This document shows, one piece after another, positions 30,196 through 38,434 of a stretch of 45,651 nucleotides of DNA. The translations under genes and the position numbers were made by a program. The DNA comes from CBDBCK01 sp965203345. Lineage in GTDB: Bacteria; Chloroflexota; Dehalococcoidia; Lucifugimonadales; Lucifugimonadaceae. Under the pieces are notes generated by a model that saw only the letters and a list, made by a program, of their open reading frames with translations, did no database searches and had not been told where the DNA came from. The stretch covers positions 1 through 45,651 of the forward strand of contig CBDBCK010000019.1 of NCBI GenBank assembly GCA_965203345.1, written 5' to 3'. The first letter of the stretch is position 1. Each line of letters opens with the position of its first letter.

Positions 30196-31670
30196 CAGAC
30201 GAGCACCTCCTTTAAGGATTCTCGAATTTGCCCAAGGGTGATCTCGGCCAGAAGGCGCTTTGCGCGTAGAATCGACAGGATCGCCCTATCGCGTGAACCT
30301 TTGGCGATTAGATCTGTGTAGGTGACAATACCCTTTGTGCCGATGCGGTGGATGCGTGCTTCGCTTTGCCAACGTTGAATGGAGTTCTCGCTGTTGGAGA
30401 AGTAGATAGCGTGCGTGCAGGCACCTTGCAGGTTCAGCCCCACACCGCCTGTTGAGGGGGTGGCGACCAGGACCTGAACGTCCCCCCCTAGGCCAGACCA
30501 AGACTCCAGGGCTTCAGAGCGCTGTTTTGCTGACCTTGAGCCGTCGAACGTAACTGCCTTTTCTCCCAAAACCCTGCTCAACAACCTGACGTCCTGCCTG
30601 AACCTTGCCCAAACCAACAGCGGGTCCCCCGCTCCTTCGGCAGCGATGATGTCTAGCAGGGCACGCACGCGGGGGTTGTGGGTTTCAGGCTTTTCAAAAA
30701 GCTCCACAACGTCGCCTTCTTGCGTTGGGGCAAAGCCGTTGGAGATTTGCTGCAAGCGCATCACCTTAACAGCAGCGTTGGCGGCAGTCGTAATACGTCC
30801 CTGGTCAATGTCGGCCATCAACTCCCTGGCCATATCGACATACATCACTTTTTGCAAGCTCGACATATCGAAGACAAAGTCCGAATAGTTCCTTGCCGTC
30901 AGGTTCAACACCTCCTTGCGCACCCTGAAGGACAGAGGGTCAGCCTTAGCACGCCAGCGTTGAATGTTGCGGTGGCCGATGACCTTCCGCCCATCAAACC
31001 CCCCCATAAGGCAGTATTCATTCCTGAAGTGCGTGACATAGCGGATACCAATGGCGTCCTCGTCCACTAGCCGCATCTGCGACCACTCGTCCGTCAGGTC
31101 CTTGGCCAGGGGTGTGCCCGTCATGGCCAGCCTCCGCACGCAGCCTTGCTGTTGTGTTAGGGTCTTGACGGCCTTCCATCGCAGGGTGCGATGGTTTTTG
31201 AGGAGGTGGCTTTCGTCCATTATGAGAGCCCAGGGCTTTTGCCCATTAGCCTTTAGGACCCTGTTGAGCCAGTGTTCCCCTTTAGGGGAGTGAAGTGCTT
31301 CGTAGTTGGCCAACCACCAAAGCATTGCGCCTTGGGGCGCGTTCTTTGACTTGAACGGCAGCCCCCTCCCCAACCAAAGCTCTCCCCTAAAATGTCCAGG
31401 GGCATGGAGGGGGAGCTGGCTCTCTACCCACTGGCGATGCACCCCTTTAGGGGCGCAAACCAGGCAGCCCCCTATCCTACCCTGTTCAAATAGAGTGTAT
31501 GCCCAGTCAATGGCCATGCGGGTCTTGCCTGTGCCTTGTTCGGCAAATATGGCAAAGCCCTCCCTCCCCAGCGCCAGGGCTGTGCCTTGGCTTTGGTGTG
31601 CATAGGCGGGTGGGCGCTGGGGTGCCCTTTGAACCTCCATCACTCGTGTCAGGGGCTTCCTCATGTTCAT
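30195..31670 (-). CDS. SNF2-type superfamily 2 helicase
   Basis: The product has 491 residues from ATG 31670, overlapping the preceding stop as ATGA, with GAAGAGGATAAACG upstream. Motif I AEQGTGKT (43-50), motif II DESH (ALIMDESHLLKN), motif III MTGTPL, and in the second lobe STGGVGLNLQGA and motif VI WQSEARIHRIG. It is a DNA-dependent ATPase that remodels or translocates on duplex DNA, likely in phage replication or recombination. Confidence 0.9.
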   Translation of the reverse strand: MNMRKPLTRVMEVQRAPQRPPAYAHQSQGTALALGREGFAIFAEQGTGKTRMAIDWAYTLFEQGRIGGCLVCAPKGVHRQWVESQLPLHAPGHFRGELWLGRGLPFKSKNAPQGAMLWWLANYEALHSPKGEHWLNRVLKANGQKPWALIMDESHLLKNHRTLRWKAVKTLTQQQGCVRRLAMTGTPLAKDLTDEWSQMRLVDEDAIGIRYVTHFRNEYCLMGGFDGRKVIGHRNIQRWRAKADPLSFRVRKEVLNLTARNYSDFVFDMSSLQKVMYVDMARELMADIDQGRITTAANAAVKVMRLQQISNGFAPTQEGDVVELFEKPETHNPRVRALLDIIAAEGAGDPLLVWARFRQDVRLLSRVLGEKAVTFDGSRSAKQRSEALESWSGLGGDVQVLVATPSTGGVGLNLQGACTHAIYFSNSENSIQRWQSEARIHRIGTKGIVTYTDLIAKGSRDRAILSILRAKRLLAEITLGQIRESLKEVLV

Positions 31671-32569
31671 TCGTTTATCCTCTTCAGTTTGTCCATCACA
31701 AAGTCCACGGCCTCCCTCTTGTTGTTTAGAGGATTCGTATAGAAGGTTGGGCAGGACTTGTCGTTGGAGAATTTGGGGAAGACCTCTTCGCGAAGGTTGT
31801 GGATGTAGCCCAGGTTACTTGTCAAGGGAAAGGGCAGCGACGTCCAAGCGTCGAAAAAGAACTTCCTGAAATATCCCCCAAGGCACAGGATAGCCAACGA
31901 GCCAATGTTCATGAGTTGATTGAAGTCCTTCACCTTCACGCATATTGACGAATAGGTTTCATCAACCGAACGCGCATTGATGTCGCGCACACAACAGGCC
32001 GCTACAACCTCGACAGCCATCCCCCTCTTCACCAAGCGCTCATACATGACCAGCCCTGCTGCTGGTCCCCAGAACATCCTTGAGGAGGTGAATCGACAAG
32101 GCGCAGACACGTTAATGACCAACCTTGCGCGCTTGGCCTTGCCGCTACCCCTTGCCTCGATCTTGCCCATTCTTGACCATGCCCTATCGAGCCTACCTGA
32201 AGGAATAGCATATGGGTCAAGTTCCGAACCTTCGGGTCCATACTTGCGACGTCTTTTCATATGCCGAACTGGCGGAAGTTGTTCAGAGATCTCGTCCGAG
32301 ACCTTCCTTATGCGCCTCTCTCCGGACTTCCACCCCGAGAGCAGGACTTCCTTCAAGGAGGAGACTATTTCACCTTGCTCTACGCCTTTCAGCCCGCTCC
32401 ACCTTGCGCCATCTTTTTCTATCCATTCATCGATCTTTTTCGGCCATTCCCTATTGCTCTCTGAGGCTTTGACTTCTTGTAAGTCAGTTTGCGAGTCGAA
32501 CTCGAGTGAGTAAACACATCTGTCTTTGCCTTCAGCTTTTACTGGGTGGTTGTTTTTCTCCATTCTCAT
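31667..32569 (-). CDS. vWA-like partner of the MoxR/CobS ATPase
   Basis: ATG 32569 overlaps the ATPase stop as ATGA. About 300 residues. It has a charged helical N-terminus, then KRRRKYGPEGSELDPYAIPSGRLDRAW, and a Rossmann-like core (ARLVINVSAPCRFTSSRMFWG, AGLVMYERLVKRGMAVEVVAACC). The core resembles a vWA domain whose metal site DxSxS is altered (NVSAPCRF). Phage N4 encodes a MoxR ATPase/vWA gene pair in a similar way. Partner protein of the ATPase by inference. Confidence 0.6.
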   Translation of the reverse strand: MRMEKNNHPVKAEGKDRCVYSLEFDSQTDLQEVKASESNREWPKKIDEWIEKDGARWSGLKGVEQGEIVSSLKEVLLSGWKSGERRIRKVSDEISEQLPPVRHMKRRRKYGPEGSELDPYAIPSGRLDRAWSRMGKIEARGSGKAKRARLVINVSAPCRFTSSRMFWGPAAGLVMYERLVKRGMAVEVVAACCVRDINARSVDETYSSICVKVKDFNQLMNIGSLAILCLGGYFRKFFFDAWTSLPFPLTSNLGYIHNLREEVFPKFSNDKSCPTFYTNPLNNKREAVDFVMDKLKRINE

Positions 32570-33621
32570 GAGAGGAGGCCTTCCTTCCTGGCCTTGGAGA
32601 GTTCGTCCTTCGACCAATCGGAGAAGTAAGACGTCGCCCAGAGTCTTTTACCCCAACCCAGTTCGCGTTTTTGCCGCGTGAAGTCTACCAACACCCGCGT
32701 GCTCATTATTCGTTCAAGATCACACTCGAATATCAACTTCCGCACACCCCTACCCCAGGCCAGGACTTCCTCATCGCAGATTGCTGCTTCGACCTTTGGG
32801 GAGTATTCGATCCTCACGCACCCGGCTCTGAATCTATCGAGCGTTGCGCCGTCAAGGCGATTCCGCCCAGCATATACGATGCTCTCGCCGTGGCCATAGG
32901 TGTTTGCCGCTGCGATGGCGACGAAGTCCTTATGGCGCTTCACCCTAGGGTTGCCCAGCCTCTGGGGGAGGAAGAACTCCCCATTAGCAAGGGCGGAGTT
33001 GATGAATATCATCGTGTTTTCATCCGCCGCATCAACCTCGTCGAACAAGAACACGCCGCCTTCCTCATACGCCTTGACGAAGGTCGAAGGCGCATATTCA
33101 AACCTACCACCTTCGCCCGAGGGCAAAAGCCAGCCAGAAAGCTGACTTTCACTCATGCCCGCCGAGCAAGACTGGGCATAGAAGGTTCGGCCAAGGTGTT
33201 GGGCAACCTTGCTGGCCAAGAATGTTTTGCCCGAACCGCTGGGACCAACCATGAGGATGTTTTGCCCCACGGAGGCCAACTTCAGCAAGGTGTCGAATTC
33301 CTTGGGCAACACCTCATTAGGATCTTTTTTCGGCGTGGGGGGTGGGACAGCAAGAACTTTTTGCGTAGGGGGCTGGGTTGAGGGCTTTGTGTGGCCATTC
33401 AACCCTTCATTGGAGAGCAACTTGAAGTGCCCTTCATTGATGTTCATATTTAGGTGGTGGGAAGTGCCCCCCCGCGCATAAAACTCTTCAACGCTGAGGG
33501 TTCCGCCAGCTTCCGCAACAAGTTGAAAGTTGCGATGCCTTTCTGTGCCCCTGTTGCGCGGGTTTTTGGGGGTGAGGACTTGAATGTTCAGCCCCCTGAG
33601 GTTTTTCGGTATTTTTCTCAC
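32566..33621 (-). CDS. MoxR/CobS-like AAA+ ATPase
   Basis: GTG 33621 is chosen with AAAGGGAGCAGA upstream. About 351 residues. The N-terminal ~110 residues are specific to this protein (VEEFYARGGTSHHLNMNI). The AAA+ core follows: Walker A GPSGSGKT near 126-133, Walker B FLFDEVDA near 192, a sensor region IAAANTYG and an arginine-bearing LDRFRAG. MoxR-type ATPases act with vWA proteins, and the vWA-like gene is immediately downstream. Probable remodelling of a replication or maturation complex (inference). Confidence 0.85.
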   Translation of the reverse strand: MRKIPKNLRGLNIQVLTPKNPRNRGTERHRNFQLVAEAGGTLSVEEFYARGGTSHHLNMNINEGHFKLLSNEGLNGHTKPSTQPPTQKVLAVPPPTPKKDPNEVLPKEFDTLLKLASVGQNILMVGPSGSGKTFLASKVAQHLGRTFYAQSCSAGMSESQLSGWLLPSGEGGRFEYAPSTFVKAYEEGGVFLFDEVDAADENTMIFINSALANGEFFLPQRLGNPRVKRHKDFVAIAAANTYGHGESIVYAGRNRLDGATLDRFRAGCVRIEYSPKVEAAICDEEVLAWGRGVRKLIFECDLERIMSTRVLVDFTRQKRELGWGKRLWATSYFSDWSKDELSKARKEGLLS

Positions 33622-33642
33622 TCTGCTCCCTTTCTTATCTTC

Positions 33643-33661
33643 GGCTAGCCCTGCGCTAGCC
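33643..33661 (-). promoter_or_regulatory. 5'UTR hairpin with GCAGG loop
   Basis: Minus strand GGCTAGC, loop GCAGG, GCTAGCC, a perfect 7-bp stem starting about 12 bases after the promoter -10 box. The loop and stem parallel those at 496 and 4776. Confidence 0.6.
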
Positions 33662-33672
33662 TTCATAAGAAC

Positions 33673-33701
33673 GTTTTACGCTATCTATCGATAAAAGTAA
33701 A
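33673..33701 (-). promoter_or_regulatory. Promoter of the ATPase-helicase unit
   Basis: Minus strand TTTACT (33696-33701), 17 bp, TAAAAC (33673-33678), in the gap between the gene at 33717 and the ATPase gene. It drives 33621 leftwards. Confidence 0.7.
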
Positions 33702-33716
33702 GTGTGATGTTAATTT

Positions 33717-34424
33717 TTATCGAAAAAAGATCTCGACCCCCATCAAGACCCCGAAGGCGCTGTTCATCGCGGACGTTTGGCGTGAATGGAATTTGACAAA
33801 AATAGCCTCCCCCTTCTTCTCTTGCGCGAGGACGAAGGAGAGGTCCTTTATGCCCATGGCCATTTTGTGGAGGATGTCAATGTTGAAGGCTTCGAAAATC
33901 TCCCTCTTGTTGTTCAGCAGTCGTGCAGGGGAGCTAACGTAGGGCATTGCGAATTCTGGTATAGAATCCGAGAACTTTGGGACTGTGTCGAACTCCGTCC
34001 TCTGGGGTAGCTGAAGAACGTGATACCCTGATGGGGGATTGCCATTAAAGTGAACGAATTGGTCTGTGTCGATTTTGGCGATTATGCTCGATTCTGTGTT
34101 AGACTTCCTGATGATCAAAGGCAAGCGTCTTTTGTCGGATTCCCATTGATGAAGTTCCGAGAACTTCTTGAACTCCTGAATTGGGTAAAATGAACCATGG
34201 CCTTGCCCTTCGACGTCAAGGAAGGAGACCAACGAGTGCCTTGTGCAAGCCCAAAGCCTGATACCTTTCTCGCCCGCTAGGGGGGGCGTGATGTGAACGC
34301 AACCTTCGGTAAAGGTTGGGGGTGAATGCATCCCTTTTCGACGAGGGGTGGTCATCCTTGCAATCCTTGCGAATTTCCAAGCATCAACGTTAACGTCCTT
34401 GATGATATGCTCTTGTTCGCTCAT
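33717..34424 (-). CDS. Replication-region protein, possibly sliding-clamp-like
   Basis: ATG 34424 overlaps the previous stop as TAATG; the longer frame is discarded. About 235 residues. WKFARIARMTT, GCVHITPP and IRLWACTRHSLVSFLDVEG recall the first domain of DNA polymerase processivity clamps. The chain closes with a strand pattern ending FGVLMGVEIFF. It is the last gene before the next promoter. Clamp function would fit a phage with its own C-family polymerase, but the similarity is weak and only by eye. Confidence 0.5.
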   Translation of the reverse strand: MSEQEHIIKDVNVDAWKFARIARMTTPRRKGMHSPPTFTEGCVHITPPLAGEKGIRLWACTRHSLVSFLDVEGQGHGSFYPIQEFKKFSELHQWESDKRRLPLIIRKSNTESSIIAKIDTDQFVHFNGNPPSGYHVLQLPQRTEFDTVPKFSDSIPEFAMPYVSSPARLLNNKREIFEAFNIDILHKMAMGIKDLSFVLAQEKKGEAIFVKFHSRQTSAMNSAFGVLMGVEIFFR

Positions 34425-34750
34425 TACCCCTCCCCCCTCCATCCGATGCGGTCGAGTTCTTCCTCGGCCAATTTGTCCAGTTTTTGCTTCACTTCCTCGG
34501 GCAAGTCCTCCTCGAGGGCAGGGTTTAAGAGCAGGGTCCGCTTCTGTTCCCCTGGGCGCGAGGCGGCTGCCTGTTCTTGAATCTTCCCTTCGAGAGCGGA
34601 AACCTTGCGCTTCTCTTCCCAAAGTTCTTCAACCTTCATCTTATAGATGATTTCAGACAAACGGATCCTCCCAACAAGCTCCCTCTTCGGCAAGTTTAAG
34701 AGGATGTCGTCTTCCCTGAGATGCGTTTTACCTTCCTTATAGCTGCCCAT
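34424..34750 (-). CDS. Charged helical protein, unknown
   Basis: ATG 34750 has AAAGGAGAGAGC upstream. About 108 residues. DDILLNLPKRELVGRIRLSEIIYK is followed by a coiled coil (EELWEEKRKVSALEGKIQEQA) and an acidic C-terminal helix (LPEEVKQKLDKLAEEELDRIG). Translationally coupled to the next gene by TAATG. It may be an adaptor for the protein at 33717; no family recognised. Confidence 0.6.
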   Translation of the reverse strand: MGSYKEGKTHLREDDILLNLPKRELVGRIRLSEIIYKMKVEELWEEKRKVSALEGKIQEQAAASRPGEQKRTLLLNPALEEDLPEEVKQKLDKLAEEELDRIGWRGEG

Positions 34751-34761
34751 GCTCTCTCCTT

Positions 34762-34872
34762 TCAAAGAAGAATCAACGTGAGAAAAACCGCTCCAACAAT
34801 AGGTGCAAAAACATCAACCAAGAATAAAACGCCAACAAACGCCCCAATCAACGCAAGCAACAACCGAAGCAA
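34762..34872 (-). CDS. 36-residue double-membrane-segment peptide
   Basis: From TTG 34872 the frame encodes LLALIGAFVGVLFLVDVF, then APIVGAVFLTLILL, with no charged residue except one Arg and one Asp. AGGGGG is 15 bases upstream; the in-frame codons between include ATC and no better start. It sits between two genes in the packed early operon. Probably a real small membrane peptide, but the start is uncertain. Confidence 0.45.
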   Translation of the reverse strand: MLRLLLALIGAFVGVLFLVDVFAPIVGAVFLTLILL

Positions 34873-34873
34873 T

Positions 34874-35188
34874 TTATTGATTGTAAGTCCCCCTTCGTCC
34901 GTCCAGATTCGACCTCCCTTTTGTGGTGTGTAAAAGATCGTCGATCAAAGAACAGGCAACTTCTAGGAGTTTAGAATCTGCCTCGTCGGCGAGAACGCCG
35001 AGGGGTTGATTCTTGAGTAAGCCTGCTTTGACGAGGGCTGCCTGGTTGGCTGTGAAAAAAAGACGAATTGAATCGGTAAGGGCCTGTGCCTGATCGCGGA
35101 TCATTAGCAAGTGCGCGGCAACGCTGGGAGCCAAGCCCAATTCACGGATAACGCGATATAGATCAGAGTTCTCTCGAGCTCTAGACAA
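34874..35188 (-). CDS. Small helical early protein
   Basis: The product has 104 residues from TTG 35188 with GAGGGGGAG upstream. Helical throughout (LYRVIRELGLAPSVAAHLLMI, IRLFFTANQAALVKAG, LLEVACSLIDDLL) with a basic C-terminus (KGRSNLDGRRG). Cotranscribed with the gene at 35191 from the promoter at 35731. Function unknown. Confidence 0.6.
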   Translation of the reverse strand: MSRARENSDLYRVIRELGLAPSVAAHLLMIRDQAQALTDSIRLFFTANQAALVKAGLLKNQPLGVLADEADSKLLEVACSLIDDLLHTTKGRSNLDGRRGTYNQ

Positions 35189-35190
35189 AT

Positions 35191-35682
35191 TTACTCCCCC
35201 TCGTCGTCTGCGAATCGAACAATCGCCCTGAAGCCTTCAAGCCTCCCCTTCAAGACCTCTAACGCACCATCCTTCCCACCACAGTCTGCTGCGTAGTCCT
35301 CAAAGTTCTCTAACGCACCATTCCACCAAGTCCGCACCCTTGGTGCGTTGTGAATGCTGGTGATTATCTTCTTGACCGCCTTCCCTCCGCCTTTCTTACG
35401 GATGGCCAAAGGCTTGCCGACGAGGATCGTCGACCAATCCTTCCTGGAATTCGGGATGAGTGGGAATGTGCCCAGCCCCTTAATCGGCACAGCCCCCGCC
35501 CAAAAACCATCGGAGAGGATATCGCCTTGGTTGTTGCGCTTCTCTTTCACTCTGTGGAACTGGGCATCAAAATACCCGCGCTCAAATTTGCCGATTACCT
35601 CCTCTGGCAATCCCTCGAGCTTCTTTTGAAAGGCTCTCTCCCTCTCACCCCCAACCATAAACTTTACCATAAGTTTCACCAC
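35191..35682 (-). CDS. Early protein, unknown
   Basis: The product has 163 residues from GTG 35682 behind AAAGGGGGCAC. Basic centre (FHRVKEKRNNQGD, AIRKKGGGKAVKKII), a TWWNGALENFEDYA segment and an acidic C-terminus. First gene of the unit promoted at 35731-35759. No family recognised; the basic core suggests nucleic-acid contact. Confidence 0.6.
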   Translation of the reverse strand: MVKLMVKFMVGGERERAFQKKLEGLPEEVIGKFERGYFDAQFHRVKEKRNNQGDILSDGFWAGAVPIKGLGTFPLIPNSRKDWSTILVGKPLAIRKKGGGKAVKKIITSIHNAPRVRTWWNGALENFEDYAADCGGKDGALEVLKGRLEGFRAIVRFADDEGE

Positions 35683-35730
35683 GTGCCCCCTTTCTCATTT
35701 AGGTAAGCATAGTGCCCGCCTGATATGGGC

Positions 35731-35759
35731 AATATACCTTATCGAATGGGAAAAGTAAA
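35731..35759 (-). promoter_or_regulatory. Promoter of the 35682-33717 early unit
   Basis: Minus strand TTTACT (35754-35759), 17 bp, TATATT (35731-35736), preceded by TTGACTTTACAC, so CTTTAC occurs twice at 8-bp spacing. Best consensus fit outside the island. Confidence 0.75.
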
Positions 35760-35821
35760 GTGTAAAGTTGACTTTTTTGTAAATTTGTATTGTTGAAAAT
35801 TAAGGGCTTGAAGGGTAGCTC

Positions 35822-36121
35822 TCAACTTTTTTCGAAGGACGGACAGATCTTTGACTTTTTTGGAAACTTATCGTCCCCTTTTAAGATCTGCCGATGTGCG
35901 TCCCAGGTTAAATTCTTTGCCGTATTCAGGATTATGCTTTGACGTTCGTGGTCCATTTGCGTGAAGGCCTGGAATTGTTCTCCCTCTTCGACATTGAGGT
36001 ATTTGCCTTCGATGTCGAAGGTTTGAAACCTATGCATAAATGTTGCCCAAGCAATTGATGAATTGCGCGTTTGTTTTGAAATGATTGCCCAGAATTCTTC
36101 ACACTCTTCTTCCCATTTCAC
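35822..36121 (-). CDS. Small acidic-helix protein, unknown
   Basis: GTG 36121 is chosen because AGGAAGGAGAG lies just upstream. About 99 residues: KWEEECEEFWAIISKQ, an SSIAWATFMHRFQTFDIEGKY middle and a Lys-rich end (KGDDKFPKKSKICP). It is the last gene of the replication transcript, separated from the helicase by the folded element at 36149-36245. Function unknown. Confidence 0.55.
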   Translation of the reverse strand: MKWEEECEEFWAIISKQTRNSSIAWATFMHRFQTFDIEGKYLNVEEGEQFQAFTQMDHERQSIILNTAKNLTWDAHRQILKGDDKFPKKSKICPSFEKS

Positions 36122-36148
36122 ATTTCTCTCCTTCCTGAGTTTAAGGGT

Positions 36149-36245
36149 GCCAGGTGGCAAGGGGCGGAGAAAGGGTATCCCTCCTGGAGCCGCCCCTTGC
36201 CTTTCCCGACGACGCCTGGCGCGCCGCTTAAATCCCCCAGGAGGG
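36149..36245 (-). ncRNA. Folded intergenic element with possible pseudoknot
   Basis: Nested stems: GCCAGG (36149-36154) with CCTGGC (36215-36220), and GGCAAGGGGCGG (36156-36167) with CCGCCCCTTGCC (36190-36201), 12 bp perfect. The hairpin loop holds CCCTCCTGG (36179-36187), complementary to CCAGGAGGG (36237-36245) outside, which would form a pseudoknot. There is no T-run, so it is not a simple terminator. It may be a regulatory RNA or processing site between the helicase and the next gene. Confidence 0.5.
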
Positions 36246-36250
36246 TTTCC

Positions 36251-38434
36251 TTAAATTTCATTTTCAAGAATCAAATTCGGACTTGTCATAAAAGAGCGTA
36301 TTGTTTCATTCTTGTCTTTATCGTTACCTTGCCTTAATGCTTGTCCCTTTGCTTGCGGATTCACAACAACGTATTGCTTAATGCCTTGGACGAAAATCCT
36401 GGAAGACCAAACCTTCGCTCCGCCCATCTGCATCGCCTTGCGGAGTTCCAGGTCGCTGTCGTGGATTGTTCCGCCCACTTCTCCCTTTATCCATGAACGA
36501 ATCTCGCGCATCGAAAGGGAATAGGGCTTTGTCTTTGCGGAGAGGAAAGCCCCCAGCCTGTGCGCTTCGCGTGCGGGGGCACTCATTGAATCTTCAATCA
36601 AGTCTTTTTTCCGTTGCGTTAAGGGGGCATGTTCGGCTGGTCCAATGTAATCCCCGAACCCCTCAGCCCAATGAGCGATGATCGCCAACCCCCCCCTCTC
36701 AAGCCAATCGCGTAGCTGTGCGAACTTCTCCTTCGGCCACCCTTGTTCGACGAGCTCAGGATAGAACCACCTTCTGTCGGAGTCCTCCATTTTCAATGCA
36801 CGCATAGAATTTGAGCAGGCATATATGTGACACCAATTTTCAACATTGTATTGGGGCACATACTTCTTATTCACCTCTATTGTCCTATCTGTGATGACAG
36901 ACTTCAAAGCATTGTATGCTTTCCAAGACCTGCCGTGATAGATTTCATTCACCAAGACGAGCCTTTTGTGCGCAGCCCATTCATTGAACATTGAAAGGAG
37001 GCTTGCCTCAGAGGGGACGCTGACATTCGTCCACCCAACCAAAGGGGCTAATACGTGTTCGCCAAGGGTTGTTTTGCCTACGCCTTGCCTTTCCGACACC
37101 ATCAACAAACCATAGCCAATACGCACCTCTGGGCAAGCGATAAGCGTTGCGCACCAACGCTCAACCTCCTTGCGCTCGATTGTGCTGGGGATGAGGTATT
37201 CCAAAAACTCAAGCCAAGGCGCAGGGCACCCTTCCTTTGAACGTATCAGGGTGGGAATGTGTGTGTTGATTGAGGAAACCTGCTTCGACGTGATCAACAG
37301 GCGAGGGATGTCCGGCCTGTAGGCCAGGCGAACATTCCGGCCGCGTTGATTCTTGATGATCAATCGGCAAGTGTTTTGCGTGTGCGAATATGGAGCGAGC
37401 ATTTTGTTCAAAATGGCTTCTGTGCGGACGATTTCAGGCATCTCCAAGCAAACAAGGCTGTCGGCCTCCTCAACATACGCCCACATGCGCCTTGCAACTT
37501 CGCGTAGGGCGTATGTTGGTCGGCCACCCTTCTCCCCCTCAACAACATCAGTCATCCAAGTTGCTGGGTGGACAAGTTCGCGGAACTGCGGACCAACGTA
37601 GTGGGGTCTTCCCCCAAGGTTGTGCCAGAAATTCTCAGGGAAGTCATCCCCTAAGTCGAACGACACAGGGAACTGATCGTTGAAGATTATGGCGAATGTT
37701 AGGCACCTGAGCTCCTGGGCGATCGCTGGAACAATCGACTTGCCTGGCCAGTCGTTGTCGGCGACGATGTAGGCGCGCTTGATGTTGGAGGTTCGGAAGG
37801 GGGACCAGTCTGTCCTGTGGGGATTTAGGGCACCCCCTATCCACCCCAAATGCGCAGCGGCGGAAAGCTCCTTGCCCCAAGGATGGTCATTGGACAAGGA
37901 GCGAGCGTAAGCAGCTGAGCGGGCACCTTCGTGGATGAAGACAACTTCATGGTCCTTCAGTTGATCTAGACCCCAAATTGGTAAGCTCTTTTCTGGCTCC
38001 GCGCAACGCCACTCCCCATCGTCCCACAGCGTCCACGGGAGATAAACCTTGTTCTTTTGGAACTCGACCCTGTGCTGGAGCATCAAAACCCTCTCCCCTT
38101 CCGTGTCGAGGAAGGTGAAGACGCCTTCTTGATCGAGCGTTTCAACCCCCTTGGGCAAGCTAGGGATTGCTGCTTTGTGAGGGTTGACAACTTTCGGCCA
38201 TTTTACGGATTGAAATTCTGCCTTTACCCTGATTGCTTCCTCGGCTGTTGGCTCATAGCCCGCTGGTGCGTTGATAGCTCCTGTTGAAGAGAACAATATC
38301 CTCGCCACGTCGCGCCAATACTTGCCTTGTTCTTCCTTGATTGTTGCAGACTTAAGGGTGCGAGGCTCCGCACCAACCCTCGCTAGATATTGCGCTGTTG
38401 AGGGTAAGTCGGAAAGGCTCTTAATTTTCCCCAT
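36251..38434 (-). CDS. Primase-helicase (TOPRIM plus P-loop helicase)
   Basis: ATG 38434 has GAGGATG upstream and overlaps the polymerase end. About 727 residues. The TOPRIM part shows VVFIHEGARSAAYA (Glu near 169) and YIVADNDWPGKS (acidic pair near 226-228). A linker leads to a D5/VirE-type helicase with RQGVGKTT near 450 and LVLVNEIYHGRSW. The C-terminal part includes CSNSMRALKMEDSDRRWF. Primes and unwinds phage DNA for the adjacent polymerase. Confidence 0.82.
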   Translation of the reverse strand: MGKIKSLSDLPSTAQYLARVGAEPRTLKSATIKEEQGKYWRDVARILFSSTGAINAPAGYEPTAEEAIRVKAEFQSVKWPKVVNPHKAAIPSLPKGVETLDQEGVFTFLDTEGERVLMLQHRVEFQKNKVYLPWTLWDDGEWRCAEPEKSLPIWGLDQLKDHEVVFIHEGARSAAYARSLSNDHPWGKELSAAAHLGWIGGALNPHRTDWSPFRTSNIKRAYIVADNDWPGKSIVPAIAQELRCLTFAIIFNDQFPVSFDLGDDFPENFWHNLGGRPHYVGPQFRELVHPATWMTDVVEGEKGGRPTYALREVARRMWAYVEEADSLVCLEMPEIVRTEAILNKMLAPYSHTQNTCRLIIKNQRGRNVRLAYRPDIPRLLITSKQVSSINTHIPTLIRSKEGCPAPWLEFLEYLIPSTIERKEVERWCATLIACPEVRIGYGLLMVSERQGVGKTTLGEHVLAPLVGWTNVSVPSEASLLSMFNEWAAHKRLVLVNEIYHGRSWKAYNALKSVITDRTIEVNKKYVPQYNVENWCHIYACSNSMRALKMEDSDRRWFYPELVEQGWPKEKFAQLRDWLERGGLAIIAHWAEGFGDYIGPAEHAPLTQRKKDLIEDSMSAPAREAHRLGAFLSAKTKPYSLSMREIRSWIKGEVGGTIHDSDLELRKAMQMGGAKVWSSRIFVQGIKQYVVVNPQAKGQALRQGNDKDKNETIRSFMTSPNLILENEI

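Noticed and set aside
36149..36220. Simple intrinsic terminator after the helicase gene
   Set aside because: The stem is strong, but no T-run follows on the transcribed strand and the loop has a long complementary partner outside.
36121..36255. Small plus-strand frames across the folded element and through the structural genes
   Set aside because: They overlap strong minus-strand genes or hairpins, lack ribosome sites and show the codon pattern of antisense shadows.
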